Assembly: GCA_016584305.1 (NCBI GenBank)
Contig: JACEEZ010011056.1
Coordinates: 1-64,000 of the forward strand
Source of the DNA: Chionoecetes opilio
Lineage: Eukaryota > Arthropoda > Malacostraca > Decapoda > Majidae
DNA: 64,000 nt
Direction of reading: 5' to 3'
Shown here in pieces: positions 55,801-64,000 of the stretch. The notes under the pieces were generated by a model, which searched no databases, had not been told where the DNA came from, and was given only the letters and a program-made list of their open reading frames with translations. Numbering within the stretch: the first letter of the stretch is position 1; every line of letters begins with the position of its first letter. The translations under genes were made by a program, and so were the position numbers.

Positions 55801-58256
55801 CCACCTGAAGATCACCGTCACCCAAGGATATCCCACGGAAGATCCGTCAACCCCAGGATATCACACCTGAAGATGTCCGTCACACCAGGATATCCCACCT
55901 GAAGGATCGTCACCAAAGGATTATCCACCTGAAGGAACCGTCACCCCAGGGATATCCCACCTGAAGATCGTCACCCCAGGATATCCCACATGAAGAAACC
56001 GTCACCCCAGGATATCGCCCACCTGAAGGACGACAGTCACCCCAGGATATCCCACCTGAAGAACGTCACCCAGGATATCCACCCCTAAAGAACCGTCACC
56101 CCAGGAATCCCACCTGAAGAACCGTCACCCCAGGGATTATCCCATCGAAGAACAGTCACCCAGGATATTCCCACCTGAAGAACCGTCACCCCAGGATATC
56201 CCACCTGAAGAACCGTCACCCCAGGATATCCTACCTGAAGAACCCCGTCCACCCAGGATATCCCACTGAGAGAAACCGTCCCCAGGATGTATCCACCTGA
56301 AGAACCGCACCCAGGATATCCCACATGAAGTATCAGTCACCCAGGATATCCACCTGAAGAACCGTCACCCCAGGATATCACACCTGAAGATCCGTCACCC
56401 AGGATATCCCACCTGAAGACCCGTCACCCAGATATCCCACCTGAAGATCCGTCACCCTGGATATACCACGAAGAACCGTCCCCCAGGATATCCCACCTGA
56501 AGAAAACCGTCACCCCAGGAATCCCACCTGAGATCGTCACCCCAGGATATCCACCGAAGATCCGCACCCCAGGATAGCCAACCTGAAGAACCGTCCACCC
56601 CAGGATATCACACCTGCAAGATCCGTCACCCAGGAATTGATGCCCACCTGAAGACCGTCACCCAGGGATATCCCACATGAAGATCCGTCACCCCAGGATT
56701 ATCCCACCCTGAAGATCCGTCACCCCAGGATATCTATCACCTGAAGAAAACCCATGTCCACCCCAGGGATATCCCACCTGAAGATCCGTCACCCCAGGAA
56801 TCCACAATGAAGAAATCCGTCACCCAGGATATCCCACCATAAGGATCCGTCACCCAGAGATCCCACCTGAAGATCCGTTCACCCCAGGATACCCCACCCT
56901 GAAGAACCGTCACCCAGGATATCCCACCTGAAGATCCGTCACCTCCGGGATATCCCACCAATGATCCGTCACCCAGGATATCCCACCTGAAGAAACCGTC
57001 CACCCCAGGATATCCTCACTTGAAGAACCGTCACCCAGGAATAGCCACCTGACGAACCGTCACCCCAGGATATCACACTGAAGATCCGTCACCCAGGTAT
57101 CCACCTGAAGAAAACCGTCACCCGAGGACTAATCCCACCTGAAGAAACGTCAGCCCAGATATCCCACTTGAAGAACCGTCACCCCAGGATATCCCACCTG
57201 AAGATCCGTCACCTCAGATATCCCACCTGAGAAACCGTCACCAGGACTATCCCACCTGAAGAAACCGTCACCCCAGGATATACCACATGAAGAATCCGTG
57301 ACCCCAGGATAATCCCACCTGAAGAACCGTCACCCCAGGATAATCCCACCTGAAGAAAACCGTCACCCCAGGATATCCCACCTGAAGAACGTCACCCAGG
57401 ATATCCCACTGAAGAAACCGTGCACCCAGGATATCCCACTTGAAGAACAGTCAAACCAGGATACACCTAAGAGTCCGTCAGCCAAGATATCCACCTGAGA
57501 TCCCGTCACCCCAGGATATGCCCACCTGAAGAACCGTCACCCCAGGGATAATCCAACTGAAGAACCGTCACCACAGGATATCCCACCTGAAGATCCGTCA
57601 CCCAGGATATCCACCTGAAGAACCGTCACCCCAAGGATATCAGCACCGGAAGAACCGTCACCCAGGATATCCCACCGGAAGAAACCGTCACCCCAGGATC
57701 ATCCCACCTGAAGACGTCATCCCCAGGATTCCCACCTGAGAACAGTCACCCCAGGCTATCCCACCTGAAGACCGTCACCCAGGATATCCACCTGAAGATG
57801 TCCGTACCCCAGGAATCCACCTGAAGATCCGTCCCCCCCCACCCCCCCCCCAAGGGGGGGGATATCCCACCTGAAGAAACCGTCACCCCAGGATAATCCC
57901 CACATGAAGTAACCCGTCACCCAGGATATCCCACCTGAAGAGCCGTCACCCAGAGATATCCCACCTGGAAGAACCGTCACCCAAGGATATCGCACCTGAA
58001 GAAAACCGTCACCCAGGATGTTTTATATCCCACTGAAGAAACCGTCACCCAGGATATCCCACCTGAAGAACGTCCACCCAGGATATCCCACCTGAAGAAC
58101 ATCACCCCAGGATATCCCACTGAAGAACCGTCACCCAGGATATCCCACCTGAAGATCCGTCACCCCAGGATATCCCACCTTGAAGAACCGTCACCCAGGA
58201 TTATCCCACTGAAGAACCGTCACCCCAGGATAGACCACCTGAAGATCCGTCACCCA
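52816..58256 (+). repeat. 5.4-kb satellite of 30-bp units
   Basis: About 180 tandem copies of a 30-bp unit: GATATCCCACCTGAAG followed by A(T/A)CCGTCACCCCAG. Two main variants (GAAGATCC and GAAGAACC) alternate irregularly. Many units carry one-base indels. Each perfect unit holds an EcoRV site (GATATC). As 30 is divisible by three, short frames appear (GGISWGDGSS on the minus strand) but break constantly. A single insert interrupts it at 55670-55692. Confidence 0.97.
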
Positions 58257-59054
58257 GCCCACAGTGAAGAATATAAAAAAATTAGTATTAACAAATAATC
58301 CTTTGTGTTATGCATTTTTGATGAAAGTTTAAAGGAAAAAAGAAAGGTAATATACAGTGTCCAAAATACAAAATACATTATACTTTACCAGCAGTATTAC
58401 AAAAATACAGTGAATTTAATCGTCGGATCTACAACTTCAGGGATTCTTTTGTTGGCATTTCAACAGACAAAACCATCCACTCGATCTTGGAGTATTGTCC
58501 AATCATCAGTTCATCACAAGGATCCACACTTAACTTCACGCTTTAAAAGTGTTTTGTTGAAAGCCACCCGAATACATAAGTAGGAATCACACAACAGCAC
58601 AGTGGTAGGACGCATAGTTTGGAAGGTATTGCGTGTGTCATGGTCGACTGACTCCATGGAATAATTTCTTAGTCACTGACTGTTTATATAGTCATCTACC
58701 TGACTGGAGGTCACTGACTCCTCCCGTTTTTACCCACTGACTAACCTCACTTGGAAGGATGAAGTCGGCAGGTCTTGACCACCTGAAGAAACTGTCACCC
58801 CAGGTGTTGCACCGAAGAACCGTCACCTATATGGATATCCCACCCTGAGATCCGTCACCCTACAAAAAACAAAATCGGGGTGAGGATCTTTCAGGTGAGC
58901 CCAGAATAGTTGCAAATTAGTATGATTCAGTCATAACAAAACGAAGATGAATTGTACAAAAGGTGATGAAAACCTGAAAAAACACAAACCCAACGCCGTC
59001 GCATTGCCATGAACCTGAACCTACAATACAAGGAAAAGCGTAAAGACAATTTTG
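58257..59054. other. No gene; relic satellite units
   Basis: Unique AT-rich sequence to 58775, then three diverged units of the 30-bp satellite at 58778-58860 (CCACCTGAAGAAACTGTCAC and others). A 92-codon frame at 58305-58583 has no recognised motif. Confidence 0.5.
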
Positions 59055-59140
59055 GGAGGGGGGGGGGGGGTTATGTGTGTGGGGGGGGGGGGAGAGGGGG
59101 GGGGGGAGGGGGGGGGGGGGGGGGGTGGGGGGGGCTTTAT
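59055..59140 (+). repeat. Poly-G tract
   Basis: Almost pure G, with a GTGTGTG interruption. Length is unreliable. Confidence 0.85.
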
Positions 59141-59166
59141 TTTTATTTGGGACTGGACCAGACACC

Positions 59167-59331
59167 ATGAAAACACAGACGAGGCTCTTTATACTTGATA
59201 ATCCCCACTACCCTCCCCCTGCCAGACCGGGCAATAACTACCCTGATAGCCACTCCCTTTATCCCCTTTCCTTCCTGTCCCCGGTCATGTCTCACTTGAC
59301 TTATGATAACCGGGCCTTTCGCCTCAATAAG
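59167..59331 (+). CDS. Probable exon 1 of an unrecognised gene
   Basis: ATG 59167 opens 55 codons (MKTQTRLFILDNPHYPPPAR ... SPVMSHLTYDNRAFRLNK) ending exactly at a good donor AAG|GTAATG. The codon pattern looks natural and the composition differs from the surrounding G and CT tracts. The start could lie further left, because the frame is open upstream through the poly-G tract. No domain was recognised. Likely joined to 59674-59872 after a 340-bp CT-rich intron. Confidence 0.45.
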
Positions 59332-59381
59332 GTAATGGACTCCAATGTTTGACTTCGTGTGTGTCTGTTTCATTCATTCTG

Positions 59382-59672
59382 CTCTCTCTCTATTCATCTC
59401 TCCTCCTCCTCTATCTCTCTCTCTCTCTCCTCTCACTCTCATCTCTCGTCTCTCTCCGTTACACGTCACTGTACTACGTCGTAATTGAGTCCATACAAGA
59501 AGATTTTACTCACATTGACTGCCTGAAAATGTCTTTTGTATATCAATTAACTTCTCATGTATCGATAGGGGCGAAAAGAAGTATAAATTTTTTTTTTTTC
59601 ATCACTCTCTATCTCTCGACTCTCTCTCTTCTCTCTCTCGTCTCTCTCTCTCTCTCTCTCTCGTCTCCACCA
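59382..59672 (+). repeat. CT-rich tracts flanking a probable intron
   Basis: TCTC runs at 59382-59458 and 59600-59672. The second forms the polypyrimidine tract of the acceptor at 59673. Confidence 0.85.
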
Positions 59673-59673
59673 G

Positions 59674-59872
59674 AAAGAAAGTTGCTCGTGACCTCCGGCT
59701 TCGTGATAGCCACAAAAAAACACTAAAGAACCTGAATGAGGCTGAAGAATATGTAAGAAGTCCAGACTTTATCGAGGCGGAGGAGGGGTTCAGGGAGAAG
59801 GCATTAGCCAAAGTGTTTACCGCGGGAGCGAGAGAGAGACAGGGGGGAGGAGGAAAGAGTAGGATTGACCAA
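59674..59872 (+). CDS. Probable exon 2 of an unrecognised gene
   Basis: After the acceptor TCTCCACCAG, one frame runs 65 codons to a TGA: KKVARDLRLRDSHKKTLKNL, NEAEEYVRSPDFIEAEEGFR, EKALAKVFTAG, then an Arg/Gly-rich end made from a GA-rich tract that may in truth be intron. It is charged and helical, and coiled-coil-like. The phase does not join the 59167 exon unless a second AG four bases downstream (59676-59677) is used or one base is in error. No family was recognised. Confidence 0.5.
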
Positions 59873-60009
59873 TGAACACCATATATACAGCAGCACACAC
59901 ACACACACACACGTTAGCCTGCTCCCATATGCTAGTCTCCTGCGTCGTCCCCACGAGAGAACACAATGACACAAAACCTATCACAAAATTTCCTGTCACG
60001 CAGCGAATA

Positions 60010-60017
60010 GGTATAAA
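60010..60017 (+). promoter_or_regulatory. TATA-box-like element
   Basis: TATAAAAA inside GAATAGGTATAAAAACCC. No gene start can be attached to it, so it may be chance. Confidence 0.25.
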
Positions 60018-60235
60018 AACCCTCCTGTAATACCAATCTGGGCTTAAAGTTTCCCGCACGTCTACTCCCTGGAATACTCTGAACTGATCGAGAAGTTCGT
60101 TGTTAGTAGCAGTAATAAACGTGGTGTAGCAGCAGCAGCAGGTCATAGTAAGTCCTAATTGTTATTGCCTTTGGAAAATATTGAGAAATAGTTCTCTCCG
60201 TCCACCCCACGTCTGTTAAGTCCTTCCCCTGATCC

Positions 60236-60395
60236 ACACACCCGACACCGTGACATGGAGCTACACCCTCTCCACACACCCGACACCGTGACGATCCACC
60301 TACACACCCTCTCCACACAACCCGAAACGATGAAATTCCACCTACACCCGCTCCAGACAACCCGACAGCACACCGTGACATTCCACGACACTCTT
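60236..60395 (+). repeat. ACCCGACACCGTGACA minisatellite (arm 1)
   Basis: Four copies of a 36-40 bp unit (CACCCGACACCGTGACATTC plus CACCTACACCCTCTCCA). The mirror copies are at 63820-63985. Confidence 0.85.
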
Positions 60396-61503
60396 ATTAA
60401 TGTATCAAGCGCGCCCACACCAAGATATTTTTTTTCCCCTAGTAAAGTAGTTTTTAGTTATGACATTCATCCTACGCATCATAACTGAAAAGATTTTGCT
60501 TGTAGAGAGACTGTGTTACAGGGAGATTTAAGTTAACTTGCCTTTAAGTTACTAATTAAGTATTTATAGTTCATGTTTATACAATGTTGAAGATGGCAAC
60601 CAAGTTCATGGCTTACTAGAGTACATTTTTTTCATATTCACACTTAAAAATGTATGTAGTAAAGTTTTCACGATATTTGCACTAGTGCTTATGTATGTAG
60701 GACCGTAAATTATAATACGATAATAACTGGAAATTATAATAACGTTAAATTTGTTCGTTACATTAACCATAATTCAACTAAACGTCGAATTTTCCTAATT
60801 CTGAAGTATACATGATCTCATTTCTTAAATAAATACATTAATAAAATTATTCAATCTCTCTTCTACAGTCTCAATTCCTCTGTCATATGTTAAGTCTCTA
60901 TTACGGGGACTAAATAGTTAACAAGCAGGCTTTTATCCAACTTAAAAAATTCTTCTGCCTAATCCAGAACCCTTACCAATTATTAAACAATAAACTTCAA
61001 TAGCGAGGATTCTACAATTACCTGAGTCACGTGACCCTAATCGCATCATCCTTGCTAGAACATATATTCCTTCACTTAGTTATAATACATCACGCATTTA
61101 CGTCACCTCTTATATGATCAATTGTTATCTATCCTTCTTCACTGCACTTCCTGTCGCAGCAAATCTCAGATTACTAATCTGTTCTGGTATTCATGGAACT
61201 CTGTAACGCAAGATCTTTCAATCATTTCCACCTCGCTATTTCCATACGAGGCTCACAGGTTGTACTACAGGTTTGTACGCAGCTGACAAAGGCGCTTCCA
61301 GCGTGAAGGAAGTATAAGGGAGAAGAAATGCAAAAAGGGAGCAGTATGGAATCGGAGGTAATAGTTGTAGTTGAGCGGTAATAGTAGCAGTATTATTGGG
61401 TATGAGTATAGTAGTGATGGTAGTAGTGAGTTGTAGCAGTACTAAAAAGTAGGTAGTAGCAGCAGGAATATGATACTATCTATTATTAATAATATAAGCA
61501 AAA

Positions 61504-61524
61504 GTGTGGTGTGTGTGTGTGTGT

Positions 61525-61585
<61 letters not shown>

Positions 61586-61593
61586 TGTGTGTG
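61504..61593 (+). repeat. (GT)n microsatellite (arm 1)
   Basis: GT run mirrored by the CA run at 62623-62709. Confidence 0.95.
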
Positions 61594-61774
61594 TCCCGCG
61601 ATAGGGCGCCCCCCGTGACCAATCCATCTATGCACAGTTTGGAACCAGCTCGACCAGGGGAAACTTTTAAGCCCACTATGAGATTGATCCGATACTTTTT
61701 TTTTTTTTTTAGCAGCCTATTTTAGCGAAAATTGTGAAAAAAAATGTGGTTGCAGAATTGAGGAAATTGATGTA

Positions 61775-61990
61775 GGGGATGGGTGAGTGAATGGTGGGGG
61801 ATGGGTGATCGGTGGGGGTGATGGGTGAGTGAATGGGTGGGGGGTGATGGGGGATGGGTGAGGGAATAGGTGGGAGGGATGGGTAATGGGTGATGTGAAT
61901 GGGGTATGGTGATGGGTAATGAGTGAGTGAATGGGTGGGGTGGTGATGGGTGAGGGTGAATGGGGTGGGCGGGTGATGGGTAAGCGTTAA
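61775..61990 (+). repeat. GGGTGATGGGTGAGTGAATG minisatellite (arm 1)
   Basis: About ten imperfect units of 18-24 bp. Mirrored as CATCACCCATTCACTCACCC-type units at 62195-62410. Confidence 0.9.
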
Positions 61991-62032
61991 TACATACATT
62001 GTCTCATCATCATGATTTCAGGCAAAGTTGAG

Positions 62033-62146
62033 AGGGCTATCTGGAGAGTCTGTGTTTGGTGGGCAAAGGCCGCACCAAACACATGTCTCAGAAAGCTGGT
62101 TTGGTGGTCCTTTGGCCCACCAAACAACAGACTATCCAGATAGCCC
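62033..62146. repeat. Inner inverted repeat at the palindrome centre
   Basis: GGGCTATCTGGA ... TGTTTGGTGGGC on the left pairs with GGCCCACCAAAC ... TCCAGATAGCCC on the right, with fewer than about 30 unpaired bases at the centre near 62090. Confidence 0.9.
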
Positions 62147-62194
62147 CTTTAACTTCCTTGGAAATGCATGGATGTAAAAGTATGTATTAACGCA

Positions 62195-62410
62195 TTACCC
62201 ATCACCCCCACACCATTCACTCACCCATCACCCCCACCATGTCACCAATCATTACCATCGCACCATGACACCATTGCACGTCAGCCCATTTGACCATTCA
62301 CCTCACACCTATCACTCACCCATCACCCATCACCCCACACCATTCACTCACCCAATCTACCCCACCACCATTACCCATCACCCCACCCATTCACTCACCC
62401 ATCACCTACA
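62195..62410 (-). repeat. Mirror of the GGGTGATGG minisatellite (arm 2)
   Basis: CACCCATCACCC-type units, the reverse complement of 61775-61990. Confidence 0.9.
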
Positions 62411-62622
62411 TCAAGGTTTCCTCAATTCTCGCAACCCACACCCAACAACTTTTTTTCACAATTTTCGTAATGGATGCTAAAAAAAAAAACAAAAAAAAAA
62501 GTTGATCGGATCATCTCAAAGTGAGGGCTCTAAAAGTTGCCCCTGGTCGAGCTGTTCCCCCAAAACTGTCGCCATATGATGGGATTGGTGCACGGGGGGC
62601 GGCACCTAGCGCGGACAACAAA

Positions 62623-62709
62623 CACAGACACACACACAAACACACACACACACCACACACACACACACACACCACCCACACACACACACACACCACACAC
62701 ACACACACT
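62623..62709 (+). repeat. (CA)n microsatellite (arm 2)
   Basis: CA run, the mirror of 61504-61593. Confidence 0.95.
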
Positions 62710-64000
62710 GTTTGCCTTATATTATTAAATAGATAGTATCACTGAGTTACTGCTGCTACTACCACTTTCATTACTGCTACACATACTACGACCATCCACT
62801 ATTAGACTAATACCAAATAATACTGTACTAATTACCCGCTACAACTACGATACTCCATACCAATACTCCCTTTTTGCAATTTCTGCTCCTTATATTCCTT
62901 CACGGGAGCGCCTTGCAGCGCGTACAAACCTGTAGTAAAAACCGTGAGCATCGTATGGAAAGAGCGAGAGGTGGAAATGATTGAAAGGTTGCATGTACAG
63001 AGTTCATGAAATACCAGAACAGAATTCGTATCTGGAGAGTTGCTGCGACAGGAAAGGAGTGAAAGGATAGATAACACAAGTGATCATCTAAGAGGTGAAC
63101 GTAATGGTGATGTATTATAACTAAGTGAAGGAAATAATATGTTACTAGCCACGGATGAGGCGATTAGGGTCGCGTGACCAGGTAATTGTAGATCAGCGGA
63201 TATGAAGGTTTATGTTAGCATGTAAAGGGCGTTCTGGATTAGGGCAGAAAATATAAGTTGGAATAAAGAGCTTGCTGTTACTTTTAGTCCCCGGTATTAG
63301 AAGATAACCTATGACAGAGGGTAATTGAGACTGTTAAAGTAGGGAGAGTTGCAATTAATTTATTAGTTATTTATTTAATGAAATGAGATCATTTATACTA
63401 AGCAATAGGAAAATGACTTTTAGTGAATTATTGTTAATGTAACGAACAAATATTGTTATTATAATATTTCCAGTTATTATTTCGTATTATATTACGTCTA
63501 ATAGCAATAGCACTGCCAATCGAAAACTTATAACCTCATTTTAAAGGATGTGATATAGAAAAAAAATGTACTCATAGTAAGCCTATGAACATGGTTGCCA
63601 ATCGTATAACATTGTATAAGCTGTAAACTAGAAATATTAATTAAGGTAATGAAAGGTAAGGTTACTAAAATCTCCGTAACACAATCCTCACAACAAAATC
63701 TTTTTCAGTTATGATGCGTAGGATGAATGTCATCAACTAAAAACTACTTTACTAGGGGAAAAAAAAATTATCTTGGTTGTAGGGCGGCGCTTGAACATTA
63801 ATAAGAGGTAGGTTGGAATGTCACGGTTGTGGCGGGTTGTGGGAAGAGGGTGTTAGGTGAATTCACGGTGTCGGGTTGGTGTGGAGAGGTGATAGGTGGA
63901 ATGTCCCCCCCCCCCCCCCCCGGTGTGGTTGTCGTGGAGAGGGTTGTAGGTGGAATGTCCACGGTGTCGGGTTGTCGTGGACAGGGGAAGGATTAACAGA

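Larger units (their letters stand above)
60180..64000. repeat. Giant imperfect palindrome, continuing past the window
   Basis: Arm 1 (60180 to about 62085) and arm 2 (about 62095-64000) are reverse complements, with paired coordinates summing to about 124,180. Example pairs are TTCCCCTAGTAAAGTAGTTT at 60434 with its complement at 63745; ACAGGTTTGTACGC at 61268 with 62920; the GT run at 61504-61593 with the CA run at 62623-62709; and TTAATACATAC at 61987 with GTATGTATTAA at 62181. Both indels and substitutions separate the arms. Confidence 0.95.

Noticed and set aside
52816..58256. Possible CRISPR array (regular repeats)
   Set aside because: Units are contiguous 30-bp repeats with no unique spacers, and the host is an animal.
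60103..60381. 92-codon minus-strand frame with repeated GC(V/R) motifs
   Set aside because: Comes from the ACCCGACACCGTGACA minisatellite.

Overview
The window is animal nuclear DNA, most likely from a decapod crustacean. The reasons are a split gene with good GT/AG introns, TTAGG-type (arthropod telomere) pentamer arrays, very dense (GT)n, (GA)n and (CTA)n microsatellites, and crowded LINE, SINE, Tigger-like, hAT and Copia insertions of kinds familiar from crab, crayfish and shrimp genomes. There is no prokaryotic gene organisation and no CRISPR array. Much of the sequence is a low-accuracy long-read consensus: homopolymers are inflated and exons carry one-base indels, worst at 1-7,700, 14,500-18,000 and 40,800-48,300. 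Most frames are therefore broken for technical reasons.

The one gene identified with confidence is deoxyhypusine synthase (DHPS), plus strand, about 9.4-32.4 kb. It makes deoxyhypusine on eIF5A from spermidine. Seven coding segments are visible in order: 9447-9529, 13325-13434, 14238-14369, 17682-17921, 19436-19625, 31581-31702 and 32273-32389. One expected segment of about 35 codons, between 19625 and 31581, was not found. The 12-kb intron that should hold it is a nest of transposons: a Tigger-like element, a LINE carrying a SINE and a second Tigger-like element, and a 5.75-kb Copia LTR element itself split by another LINE. The last exon lies between a (TAC)n array and a complementary (TAG)n array that runs straight out of the stop codon.

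Layout. 1-7.7 kb: degraded subtelomere-like repeats, with CCTAA on the left, TTAGG on the right and a 0.9-kb palindrome between. 7.7-32.5 kb: DHPS and its intronic elements. 32.8-36.8 kb: two hAT elements, one complete with a perfect 8-bp target duplication. 36.9-40.2 kb: tRNA-derived SINEs, hAT-like fragments and a LINE 3' end. 40,215-40,823: an assembly gap (N), followed by a minisatellite. 42.5-44.3 kb: a frameshifted copy of an arthropod repeat-encoded protein. 44.6-49 kb: simple repeats. 49-52.7 kb: cleaner, GC-rich DNA with a short membrane-anchored protein gene. 52.8-58.3 kb: a 5.4-kb satellite of 30-bp units. 59.1-59.9 kb: two probable exons of an unrecognised gene. 60.2-64.0 kb: an inverted repeat centred near 62,090 that runs off the window's right edge.

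Apart from DHPS and its own exons, nothing indicates that the genes form a pathway. The locus is best read as a housekeeping gene whose introns have filled with transposons, next to repeat-rich DNA that assembled poorly.
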